The position numbers and the translations under genes were made by a program. The notes beneath the pieces were generated by a model that was not told the origin of the DNA, did no database searches, and saw only the letters and a list, made by a program, of their open reading frames with translations. Shown piece by piece: positions 1-8,992 of a DNA stretch of 25,489 nt. The DNA is from Dissophora ornata. Its lineage: Eukaryota > Mortierellomycota > Mortierellomycetes > Mortierellales > Mortierellaceae. The stretch is from NCBI GenBank assembly GCA_025201705.1, contig MU617005.1:1896-27384 (forward strand). The letters run 5' to 3'. The first letter of the stretch is position 1; every line of letters starts with the position of its first letter.

Positions 1-640
1 CCCAGAAAAAAGTGATTTTGACCCCACATAGTAAAATTTGAACGCATTTTGTTTTAAAATTTGAAAAATTAAAAAAAAATGCGTTCAGAGTCATTAAGTG
101 GGGCTCCTATACCCCCAAAAAAGTGATTTTGACCCCACATAGTCAGGTTTGAACGCATTTTTTTTTTTCAAAAATGGAAAAAAAATTAAAACAAAATGCG
201 TTCAGAGTCACTAAGAGGGGCTCCTATACCCAGAAAAGAGTGATTTTGACCCCACATAGTAAAATTTGAACGCATTTATTTTTAATTTTTTTCGATTTTT
301 AAAAAAAAAAATGCGTTCAAACCTCACTAACCTCACTATGTAAGGTCAAAACGACAAATGCTAGGGTATTAAGAGCCATCTTAGTAACACTGAACGCATT
401 TTATTCAAATCTCACTATGCCAGGTTCAAACGACAAATGCCAGGGTATAGGAACCCCACATTGTAATAGTGAACGCATTTTTTTTAATTTTCTTCAATAT
501 TTAGCGAAAAATGCGTTCAAATCTGGCCGGTAGGCCAATATGCCAGGTTATTAGGACAAACGCCAAGGTATTGGATCCCTGATAGTAAACGTGAACGTAT
601 TTTTTGATTTTTTCAATTTTTAGAGAAAAATGTGTCCCAA
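1..640. repeat. Degenerate tandem array of palindromic A/T-rich units
   Basis: About six diverged units lie head to tail. Each has a left arm GAACGCATTTT, an A/T-rich loop and usually a right arm AAAAATGCGTTC, so each unit can fold as a hairpin. Left arms start near 40, 151, 268, 392, 471 and 593, giving spacings of about 111, 117, 124, 79 and 122 bp; the 79-bp step has lost its right arm. The first three units share the lead-in TTTTGACCCCACATAGT, and the first two share the trailer GGGGCTCCTATACCC. Later units carry a variant spacer with CGACAAATGC. The array probably continues left of the window. Divergence rises toward the right end, and the last unit runs into the decayed gene that follows. 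I see no coding potential. It could be a minisatellite or repeated insertions of a foldback element. Confidence 0.85.
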
Positions 641-2864
641 TCTTGGACAAAGTCAAAGCAAGAGCGGAATGGAGTAACGCAGGAGCACGGATGCGGGAGA
701 GCAAACTTCGGACGCTAAGAGAGACAGTGACAAGATTGGATAAAGCATGGACCAAGAATCTTCACAAAGACTTTGAGGATGAGTATTTCACGAAACAACT
801 TTCTAAGCGAAAGCTGGAAAAAAAATCGTCAAGTTCCTCATCAAGCGGTGGATAGTGTCCTTGTTGTGGACCTAGGCTTAGGCGAGGCAGAAGATCTTTT
901 CCTGACAAAGCGAGATAGAGGTGGAGGAATAGTACAGTGGCAAGAGTCCAAGGAAAGCGAAGGTGTATTTCAAGTTACTAGGTAAGGAACAATCAACGAA
1001 AGAATTACGGGCTATTTAATTATCGGCTGCAGCGCCAAGCCTGGGTCGTGGACAGAGACATGCGACGTGGTCATGGGACGCGACAGTCCTCACGAAACGG
1101 CGTCGGCTCGAGTATAGGGAGGAGGAGGAAGCCCTGGATCAGCTTTGTCATCAGGTAAGCTGAACTAACTTGTTCTTACAATTTTGGCTCCGGATGAATG
1201 AGCAACGAGATGAAGCCTTTGAGTCACTGGAGGACATCAAGAACCGGAAGATAAGAGTGATGTTTGCGACACTATAAATCGGTCCGTGACCTACTCCGTT
1301 TAAATGAAATGCAGCTCTTCTACTGCGACTCAACTGCTGTCCTGCCTTTTAAATAGGTTCGAGCACTGGCCGAAAGCATTGGCCATGAATGCGAACCTCA
1401 AGGAGACGAGGGTTGTTTGGCGTGTTTGTTCAAGTCGTTCCAGCGATTGTGTGCCGCCGCGTTCCACCAAAATGAGCTTCGGATTACAGATGTCGCGGAT
1501 GTTGTCGCATTGCTAGGGGTATTGGCGCCCTTCAAAGCAACCGAGAGGATGAAGTCCGTCTTTCAAGAAAAGACCTTGGTTGATTTGAGAAGATCGGATG
1601 AAGAGTGGCACGATGTTGGGCTCGATGAGAGTTTGGCGACATCTGCAGTCAGGGTATGTTCAATATCGACTTTGAGCAGAAATGTCCGTGCACTTCTTGA
1701 AAACACATGCTAACGATTGCTGTTCTTTTTTCATTTTAGCATTGTATGCATGGTCAGAAGGGGCGTGTGGGTCAATTTTTGCGGCCACTCGTCTATTGTC
1801 TTATTGACTTCTTAGTCTGGAATATTTACCCTTGGAAGAAGTCAAAGACCTTTCGGAAATGTGCTTCAATGTCAAGCACGTCGGTCCAATCGTGGAGGCC
1901 TTTATCGATTCCAAGCGTGTCTCTAACAGATCAGCACAAGATGAATAACAACCCCGCAATGGCGATTCAGGAGCTTGGGTCTTGCAGGATTATCGATTAC
2001 CGATGTTGTTCGAGCATTTGTACGTTTCAGTGAATGTATTTTGTTTACAATTGTCGATGCTAATTCTGAGTTTCTGTCTCTTACTTTTCCACTTGCTTTC
2101 TTTCCTTTTTCTGCCGGACTCTTTCTAGGATTATGAATCTACCGCGCAAGGAAATGGAAACGCAGTCCGAGGAAACATTGGTGGTCAACAGTATTGCTCC
2201 CATCTTAAAGACCTTTGTGAACCATGTGAACGATGATATTCACACACACTTGTAGGCCATTATGTTTTTGTGGGACTATATACTTTTTAGTTTTTATGGC
2301 TTCAACTAGCCATTGCACTGTTGCATTGTGCGTTTGTTAGCCCAACACAGAGTCGACAACGCAGAAAAATCAAGGACTTAAGGCAAACTAGCCGGACTTC
2401 TTGATTGGCGACAGGGAGGCCTCGTCCGGCGAAGTGACTGGTCGCTGCCAGAGAGCCGATAAGACTAAGAACGGATGGGACCCGTAGAGGCTTGTCAGGT
2501 TCGGAAAAAGTGTATTGGACGAAGGAGCCCTAATGGTCCCACTAATCCAGATCATCTACGACGAAGGGACAATATACCGTCACTTCGTGAGAATCCGTGG
2601 CGTCATGGTGTTGGCAGAGGTTGGGGTGTTCGCGGTGCTCATGCACCTAAACAATGTCGGCTCGTTACAGGCCTCGCTGCCGGTGTTGTGCTGGTACCAG
2701 GTACTGATATATCCCAATTGACAAGGTGCATCGTTGATCCATCAATGAACACACTCAGGTAACATTGATCCTATCTTTAGGAGGCTGTCAAGTGGCTGGA
2801 ACACAACCGGGAATGGGCAAAGCAGTCGTGGAAGGCTGCAGACCTGCAGAACATCAAAAAATAA
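604..2864 (+). pseudogene. Decayed multi-exon gene of a probable lineage-expanded fungal family
   Basis: No single reading frame covers this region, but protein-like pieces separated by plausible introns run in order on the plus strand. They are about 607-855, 856-981, 1033-1154 (donor GTAAGC), about 1195-1260, 1357-1653 (99 codons, donor GTATGT), 1740-2036, 2129-2255, 2341-2721 and 2781-2864, the last ending in TAA. The clean intron 1654-1739 ends TTTTAG. After it the natural frame shifts and meets a TGA. In the 3' part, TAG codons at 2389-2391 and 2485-2487 interrupt one continuous frame that contains PDFLIGD, GEVTG, RLVRFGKSVLDEG and PLIQIIYDEGTIYRHF. The next segment has EAVKWLEHNREWAKQ. 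The PD...GEVTG spacing loosely recalls a PD-(D/E)XK nuclease core, which is inference only. I resemble it to uncharacterised Mortierella-type proteins from memory, without a search. The 5' end is not fixed; a serine run and lysine-rich stretch precede 855. Confidence 0.6.
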
Positions 2865-3240
2865 TATTGCTGAGGCAACCCAGGAGAAGACGAACATAAC
2901 GATTGAGAACGTTCAAGTGAAAAATAAAAAAACCAAAGGCGGGAGCCATGCTTTCGGCTCTCAGTCTTTCTCTGTTCTTTCATACTGGGTCTAATGTGTG
3001 CTTCTTTCACTTTCTTTGTTTGGCTACAATTTTTTAGGAGCTGAAAGATCTTTGCTGGTCAACACATCCACGTGTACATGCGTTGCATGCACAGCAGCCT
3101 AGCCTGGGTGGTGCCTGTCGAACAGAGCTAGAGACATTAAGAGTGCTTCTGTTGTCCAATATCCTCCAGGGCAGTTGGATAGGAATGCATCTCGTCTCGG
3201 TCCTGTTCAGTGGCAGCGTAGATCAAGTAGGCCTTTGGGA
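2865..3240. other. Spacer without a supportable gene
   Basis: This stretch follows the final TAA of the decayed gene. Short open frames are present on both strands, but none has a credible start, splice pattern or recognisable motif. It may contain the old 3' untranslated region. Confidence 0.5.
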
Positions 3241-3257
3241 CACGGCAATTCTATAGG

Positions 3258-3347
3258 TCACTCTTGGCGAGGGACCCGCTCCCTCACAGACCAAGAGTGA
3301 GGCGGATCGAAGCGCCTCACAGACCAAGAGTGAGGCGGATCGAAGCG
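3258..3347. repeat. 33-bp tandem duplication inside an inverted repeat
   Basis: A 33-bp unit beginning CCTCACAGACCAAGAGTGAG is present at 3282-3314 and again at 3315-3347 without change. The CCAAGAGTGA within it is inverted relative to TCACTCTTGG at about 3258-3267, so the region can fold into a stem. The identity of the two copies suggests a recent duplication. Confidence 0.85.
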
Positions 3348-4615
3348 AGTTTACACTACGGGAGGACTTTGTGTCAGAGTTTCACTCTGGAGAACTCAAA
3401 CCCAGCGCCACCAATCTTCGAGATCCCTCCGCGCTGACAAGTCAAGACCATTTTCGCTAGAAACGCTAGAAGAACGGTGCCCCTAGCATGGTTCCCACTC
3501 ACACATAAATAGCAGTAGTTCGTTCCTTAGTCTATTCCTTCAGTTCTATCTTCAGTCTTGTGGTAAAACTCACTTTATCGTAGACACATGTCCTAGTCTA
3601 CTCGTCCCTCAACCATTGTCTTTCTTATTATGCCTTTGTCCTCTCCCTCGTCTTGTTTCACCGTGCCAGGGCCGCCCATGGTGGCAGTCAGATATAATCC
3701 GGCCTATATGCCTATATTTCATCATCTCTTTTGTTTTACAGTTGACATTGGATATAATGGGGGCCAGGGATGCAGTGGCGACGCGAAAGGGAGAAAAAAA
3801 GAGTTGGCAATTGAGTCCGTGGATCGATGCTATAACAACAACGGAGACAACGCAAGAGGGCAAGGAGAAGAAACAAGGAAAGAGCCAAGGAGAACAGGAG
3901 AGACAAGAGGAAAGAGCAAGGTTTATTATACAGAGTGTCGATAGTACTTAAAAGTGTGTAGTTTACAGAGAGCTGGGGGCGAGATGGAGGCGTAGTGGTT
4001 GGTGATGTGGAAGATTATCGTCTATCATCCCACTCACGTCTTTCTTTCCCTCACTCGACATAGCTATTCCAAAAGTTCGTCATTCAGGGTCATTTTTGAA
4101 AGGATCATTGTGCAGGACTGGTAGAAGCCGCCAGGACGCCGGGGGAAATGGTGCTGGATTTCAGCGCGCTTTTCCAGCCGCGTCTCAGTTTGTCATGCTG
4201 TGATAATGAGAGGTGGCCATGTCGTTCTGCCCGTTTCAATGGGGTGTCTACCTGCAAGGCCGCCATAACAGAGGTTTCCTAGCTGGATAGGGTGCCCTAA
4301 TAATCTGGACTCGCAGAACATGTCATTTTATGGTTGTCTATTTGAGACCTCAATTATCACATTTTGTAATGGAACTAATGCATTTTGACACCACTATCTA
4401 ACTATCTACAAGCTAGGATTGAGCCCACCCAACGATGACAAAACACGAGAAAACTTCAAGTTAGCATACCGACGTACGAAGTCTCCCACATGTTCGGTAC
4501 TTTCCTAGCGTGAACAAGCTTCAAGACTTTGACCATGTCGCGTTCCTGATATCCGTAAAGCCGTCAAGCAATCAAGGCCGAGAGCTTTTTTTTTTTTTTT
4601 TTTTTTTTGGACATG
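3348..4615. other. Spacer with two overlapping short open frames, possible degenerate retroelement or gene 5' end
   Basis: Two overlapping frames occur at 3616-3951 (111 aa) and 3630-3944 (104 aa). A possible intron, GTGGCAG to TTTTACAG (about 3680-3740), would join the start of one to the end of the other. The downstream part is rich in K, E, Q and R and resembles no family I know. The remainder (about 3960-4585) shows no coding pattern. A run of 23 T lies at 4586-4608, just before the dispersed element. Confidence 0.3.
3505..3512 (+). promoter_or_regulatory. TATA-like site with CT-rich downstream tract
   Basis: CATAAATA is followed by a pyrimidine-rich stretch (about 3530-3630) and ATG codons at 3616 and 3630. 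This resembles a fungal core promoter or the promoter part of an LTR. No recognisable protein follows, so the assignment is weak. Confidence 0.25.
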
Positions 4616-4890
4616 ACATTTTGACGACCCCTATTTGATTCCCGTGAAAAGCCATCTTCGTCCTCTTTTCAAGTTCCAATGAACCCTATATCGAGCTTGC
4701 AGTGAAGGACGAAGTCGTCCAAAGACGAAGTCCACCAGTTTTCAATGGATTTGCTTCTGGTTTGCGCGCATGTGTGAAAAGACGTTCCTTTCATTATCCT
4801 CCGAAGCGCCATCCGCGTCGGGAGCTGGTGTGGGGAGCAATGGCTCGAATGGCCGGCGAGCTCCATAGGACGAGGGGGTCGTCAAAATGT
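4616..4890. mobile_element. Short non-autonomous element with 16-bp inverted termini, copy 1
   Basis: The left end ACATTTTGACGACCCC (4616-4631) is an exact reverse complement of the right end GGGGTCGTCAAAATGT (4875-4890). The 275-bp body has no meaningful ORF but matches the second copy at 7710-7970 over most of its length, including GGTTTGCGCGCATGTGTGAA and GCAATGGCTCGAATGG. A T-run plus GGACATG precedes the left end, and T8 follows the right end. The inverted ends suggest a MITE-like DNA element. The T-run, read as poly(A) on the minus strand, leaves open a SINE-like origin. I could not define a target-site duplication because of the flanking homopolymers. Compared with copy 2 it carries about 13 extra bases (GCTGGTGTGGGG region). 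Confidence 0.75.
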
Positions 4891-5390
4891 TTTTTTTGGG
4901 CCAGGTGTTTATTCAAACCGAGGCGATGAGGTCATGGAAATAAACTTGTGTGTCTAGAGGGGGAGCGATTTTTTTTTCCTCAGTCGCATGCTCGAAGTGT
5001 GTTAGCACGGAGAGAAGCCATCCTCCGCATGAATTGGGACATTTTATCGATTGGAATGGTACGGCCATCAAGGACAAAGGCGTAATGCATAAACCAGAGA
5101 GACATGCTATTAAAAAAATAAATTACATTCTCCTTCTCTCATAAAAAAAAGGAACGTACAGTGCATGCGACTGAAAGAGGCCAAGCATGGATATCAATGG
5201 GTGAACAATACAATGCTTACTGAAATCTGCTTCAGTATTACAGGGAGAGCCGACATCGAAGGATCAAAAAGCAACATCGCTATGAACACTTGGCTGCGAC
5301 AAGCATTTCCTTGATAAGGTGTTCTTTCCCTGTGCGTCGCTGGTTTTGAAATTTGTTTATTTTCTTTCGGGCGCCCATAATGGCTCTCTT
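4891..5390. other. Spacer between dispersed element and fucosyltransferase-like gene
   Basis: No gene is supportable here. It includes the likely 3' untranslated region of the minus-strand gene that stops at 5391. A-rich stretches occur near 5113-5150. The short open frames have no recognisable content. Confidence 0.5.
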
Positions 5391-6752
5391 CTATGGGTTC
5401 AGCATCCAAGGTTCGTCCAGAGACACTACATCAGGCTCTCTGTTTCGAATCGCGAAAGCTACTTCTGCCAGTAGCCTACCAACGTTACTAGAATATGTCA
5501 AGATGCTGTGTTTGCATCGTACCGCTGAAAATATGTCGACGAGAAAAGCTTTCTCCTGCTGATCCCTTGACATTCCAGCGTTAGTGTCGGCCTCCCATCC
5601 ATTGTTCGACCTTGCCAAATCTTGGTAGTGAAACTGAAAGTCACTGTAATTCTTGGTCGATTGGATGACTTGATCGTCGTCTGTCATGAGATAGACATTT
5701 GACACCCCAGTCTTGACTCTATATCGTTCAGCCTGCTCCATGTACTTGGAGAAGTCGATAAGAGGCGACTCTGAGCCCTTGTCGGAGTGTCGCACATGGA
5801 TGGAGATGCAAGGAGTTTTCACAGTCGATGACTTTCTGATCAGCTCTCGTAGCCCAGAATTGGGCCGTATTGCATAATATGTCAACATGGACCTCCACCA
5901 AAAATGCCCCTTATGCTGATACTCCGGCTTTATGATATTTCTTTTGGGCACCAGACCGCCCAGGTCTGGGCCTCCGGATCTGAAGTTGATAGTGGATTCG
6001 CTCCATTGTGCGAAATCCGTCTCTGGAGGGTGTGCTCTGAAAGATCTCTTCAAATCTGCCTCAGTACATGTCGTGATGTTGATGAAGTTCTTGTACTCGA
6101 CGGTGTAAAGCGTCATGTTGTAGTACAAACCGTGGGCAAGCCCTAGCCCCAAGTTATGCCAGGCGGCTCCAAAGCCAAGGTAGTGGATGGCCCCACTAAA
6201 GAAATTGTCGCATCGGTGTTGTAGTTGATCCAATTCCTGCTGCAGGGCGAGACGCTCCTGATCAACAAACGACGTCAAAAGCTCATATCCTCTCCCACCC
6301 ATCGCGTCGATCATCCAACGAGACTTTGTCTGCACGAAATCATCCAGCTCTCGTCCGATATCGTCCCCTTGCACAACCATCGCATGCGTATATTCGCTGA
6401 CCTCCTCCAAGAATTCCGTCGTGGTCACAATAATCCCATAGACTCGATCTTGACAATTGCTGGTCGACATTGGGATGGCCCCGCACAGTTCCACAACGTG
6501 TGTCATGTTGGCGCTATGATGGACACAGGTATCCGCATTGTCTTCGATCGGGCAGCTCGGTTTCCTTGTCGCCTGCTCGACATGACGGGGACGTTTGTCG
6601 ATAGATAGCCACATACCACTTGTATACAACCCTAGGATCATCAACGACAGTGCGCAGGACTGGAGCACCTTTGAAACGAAATGTGATGTATACATGTTTT
6701 GAAAGTGTCGGAAGTTTGTTGCTGTGGAAGCGGGTACGGAGGAAACATCCAT
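5391..6752 (-). CDS. GT23-type (alpha-1,6-fucosyltransferase-like) type II membrane protein
   Basis: A single-exon gene of 453 residues starts at an ATG (6752-6750) and ends at the stop at 5391. The N-terminus is short and cytosolic, followed by one hydrophobic segment at about residues 29-48, the layout of a Golgi type II glycosyltransferase. A helical stem containing QQELDQLQHRC lies near residues 165-185. The C-terminal half matches the FUT8/GT23 order: IHVRHSDKGSE (318-328) stands where FUT8 has its HVRRTDK GDP-fucose motif, then VYLMTDDD (353-360), then a conserved segment near 400-440 with DIFSAVRC and TYSSNVGRL. By family it would transfer fucose from GDP-fucose to a glycan. Oddities are a His for the second Arg of the nucleotide-sugar motif, a length well below animal FUT8, and no SH3-like tail. 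N-glycosylation sequons occur near 82, 212, 225 and 368. The true acceptor is unknown. It sits alone between two copies of a dispersed repeat. Confidence 0.8.
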   Translation of the reverse strand: MDVSSVPASTATNFRHFQNMYTSHFVSKVLQSCALSLMILGLYTSGMWLSIDKRPRHVEQATRKPSCPIEDNADTCVHHSANMTHVVELCGAIPMSTSNCQDRVYGIIVTTTEFLEEVSEYTHAMVVQGDDIGRELDDFVQTKSRWMIDAMGGRGYELLTSFVDQERLALQQELDQLQHRCDNFFSGAIHYLGFGAAWHNLGLGLAHGLYYNMTLYTVEYKNFINITTCTEADLKRSFRAHPPETDFAQWSESTINFRSGGPDLGGLVPKRNIIKPEYQHKGHFWWRSMLTYYAIRPNSGLRELIRKSSTVKTPCISIHVRHSDKGSESPLIDFSKYMEQAERYRVKTGVSNVYLMTDDDQVIQSTKNYSDFQFHYQDLARSNNGWEADTNAGMSRDQQEKAFLVDIFSAVRCKHSILTYSSNVGRLLAEVAFAIRNREPDVVSLDEPWMLNP

Positions 6753-7709
6753 GAAATCATAAAGGAATTCATTTTATGGTGGGCCAAAACACCTTGGTCA
6801 CGTAGAATTCCACAGGAAGAGGTTACTAAAAAAACGATCAGGGGCGGATGTTGCACACTACAGGGAAGAAGGAAAGAAGTGGCAAACTAGTAAAATTATA
6901 GGAGAGGGAAATGATCTAGGTGATGCCTAGAGAAAGGTCTCGACAAAGCAATGAGGAGGGGTAGATTGCAGCAAGCAGAGAGAGGGGTGAGTTGCAGTAA
7001 GCAGAGAGATAGAGAGATTTGGCTGCAGAAGGCAGGAGAATGTGCAGGAGAATGGACAAGAGAGAGAGAGGGGGGGGGGGTAGATCAAAGAAAACAGAGA
7101 AAGGGGCCATAGAAAAGATAATACGTTTTAGTCTTGTAAAAAGGGATGACCCATAGAAAACCGATAGAAGAGATGACCCATAGAAGACCGATAGAAGGGA
7201 TGAATGCAGAGACGCTCTCTCCTTGTTTTATTTCCATCAGGTCAAGGTTGCTTTTCTAGGCATGATGGGCCGACTCTCAACAATGCACTGCTACATCAAA
7301 TAGTACATGTAGACTATAGCTTGCTAGACAGTTTGTTCTGCACAAAGTAACTGAAAAGGTCCTGCCTGGCTAAGCCTAGGTTCTCGACACCTCTCTTCCA
7401 CTCTGTATTTTCAATATAAAGGATTCCATCCTCCTCCCTTTTCACCTTTTCTCCATCCTCAGCAAACAACTCCCGCCATATCATCTTCCTATTTCACATC
7501 CGCCGCCACTTCCCCTCGCCACCGTCTGGTCGCGAGTGTCATTTCTACTTACCATCGCCATCGCCACAGCTATCTTGATAGAATCCCAGCTCCGAGAAAC
7601 GACCGACAGTGATCTTGAGCCTTATTGAATTGACTGTGTGCTGACCTTGACATTCCAACCCACTCCTTGTTTTCGATACTCGACTTTTTTTTTGTTTTTT
7701 TTGGACGTA
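6753..7709. other. Purine-rich spacer with short repeats
   Basis: The first part is presumably the promoter of the minus-strand gene starting at 6752. From about 6900 to 7110 the plus strand is GA-rich, with repeated GCAGAGAGAG-type motifs (near 6970-7010) and a run of G at 7071-7080. A TATAAA occurs at 7415-7420, followed by a CT-rich tract to about 7560. That looks like a core promoter, but no gene can be recognised after it before the second dispersed element. Confidence 0.5.
7145..7198. repeat. Two tandem copies of a 27-bp unit
   Basis: The unit GATGACCCATAGAARACCGA plus TAGAAGR occurs at 7145-7171 and 7172-7198 with two differences. A third copy begins with GATGA at 7199 and stops matching. 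Confidence 0.85.
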
Positions 7710-7970
7710 ACATTTTGACGACCCCCTGTGTGATTCCCGATTAAAGGCATCCTCGTCCTCTTTTCAAGCTCCGACGAACCTTATACCGAACCGATAGTCA
7801 TGGACAAAGTCGTCCGAAGGCAAAGTCGACGAGTGTTCTATGGATTTGCCTCTGGTTTGCGCGCATGTGTGAAAAGACGTCCCTTTCATTATCCCTCGAA
7901 GCACCATCCGTGTCAGGAGAGCAATGGCTCGAATGGTCGGCGAGCTTCAAAGGACGAGGGGGTCGTCAAT
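7710..7970. mobile_element. Short non-autonomous element with inverted termini, copy 2
   Basis: The left end ACATTTTGACGACCCC (7710-7725) is identical to that of copy 1 at 4616. The right end GGGGTCGTCAAT merges into a T-run, so the last bases of the inverted repeat are lost. The inverted homology extends inward: CCTCGTCCT...TTCAAGCTC near the left pairs with GAGCTTCAAAGGACGAGG near the right. As in copy 1, a T-run followed by GGACRTR precedes the left end. The two copies lie in the same orientation about 3.1 kb apart and differ by scattered substitutions and a short indel, so neither is a very recent duplicate. Confidence 0.75.
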
Positions 7971-8992
7971 TTTTTTTTTTTTTTTGCGTTCTTCCACATC
8001 GTTCTCAAATGATCATCCAATACTTTTAAACCATTTAAACAACAGGGCTTTTAAGGACACGAAACTATGATTTATTGTCAGTATTCTTACACTCATTGTT
8101 GGGATCTCTTCCGCTTGGTACTTTGACACAGACTTTGATGTGGCATATCAAAAAGTAGCAAGTGCAATCACATTTCAGGCAATGGTGACTTTTGGAGTGA
8201 CCAGGGCGAATTAGGTCAACATTGGGATAGTAAAAGGAGCAAGTTTTCAGACAATTGGCTTTGATCTGGGCATCTGGGCATCTGGAAACAGGTTTGCATA
8301 GTTTGCAAAATAGCCTACGACAAGCATGTTTATGAACCAAGATGGAATTCTTGGAACATAAATTTGATTGTGACCTTGTTGGGAAATGATGGATGTCGAC
8401 GAGAATGGGGAAGACTTCTCAAGAGACAGCTGCAGATATGATCTTTGGCTTTGCTATCAACTGCATCGTTCCTGACCCTGGATGCCATCAGTACACTCTT
8501 TTCAGTTATCTTGAACATACTAGCCGCTTGTTCAACTATCGGGAACAATAACACACCAGTTGTGAGAGATGTTTATCATAACGGCGATGTTGGCTGGAGC
8601 TAGAGTACGACTTAGATGCATGTGCACTACACTCGCCATTGCTTTCGTTCGCAGTAGTACAGTCCTGAGCCTTCTTGTCTCCTTGTTTCCCATAGATCAG
8701 GAGTGGCAGTCATCTTCTCTTTAGATTAGTGGCGACTCTAAGATACCCTTTCAGAATCCTCTACAACGCTGAAAGAAGAGCCACTATTCGGCCGCAGTGG
8801 ACTGGACGCACGCTCCTTCCCCTCTCGTATCCTCGGTGGCACGGTGTATAGGAAGGGAGTCAATATTTTTTTGTTTTTCAACGTCTGCCTGCTACTATTA
8901 AAAAAGTTTTGAGTGGTGCTAATTGTCACACTCACGTCTATTTAATCCTCCTCCCTCTCAATCTCCGTTTACTTTCTTTCCCCCTCTCCCTC
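7971..8992. other. Spacer upstream of the REX1-like gene's 3' end
   Basis: Apart from the weak cysteine-rich frame, nothing here is supportable as a gene. The part from about 8740 to 8992 is probably the 3' flank of the minus-strand exonuclease gene that stops at 8993. Confidence 0.45.
8065..8418 (-). other. Cysteine-rich open frame, unresolved
   Basis: The frame is open from 8418 to a stop at 8065 and encodes 117 residues with about 14 cysteines, including CRRLFCKLC, ANCLKTC and HHCLKCDCTC. There is no in-frame ATG; an upstream TGA at 8421-8419 closes it. It could only be expressed as a downstream exon, and I see no convincing acceptor. A neighbouring frame (8330-8554) reads QAASMFKITEKSV, vaguely helix-turn-helix-like. 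This could be a decayed gene or chance composition. Confidence 0.2.

Noticed and set aside
1..640. CRISPR-like array
   Set aside because: Spacers are themselves repeats, units are A/T-rich and diverged, spacing is irregular, and the genome is eukaryotic.
3616..3951. Retrotransposon gag start after the TATA-like site
   Set aside because: No zinc knuckle, protease or polymerase motif follows, and no matching second LTR or primer-binding site was seen, so I kept it only as an open possibility.
4702..4929. Similar short ORFs inside both dispersed elements (GLRACVKRR in each) as a conserved peptide gene
   Set aside because: The shared peptide only reflects the shared repeat DNA. Frames and lengths differ outside the common block, and one copy lacks an equivalent extent.
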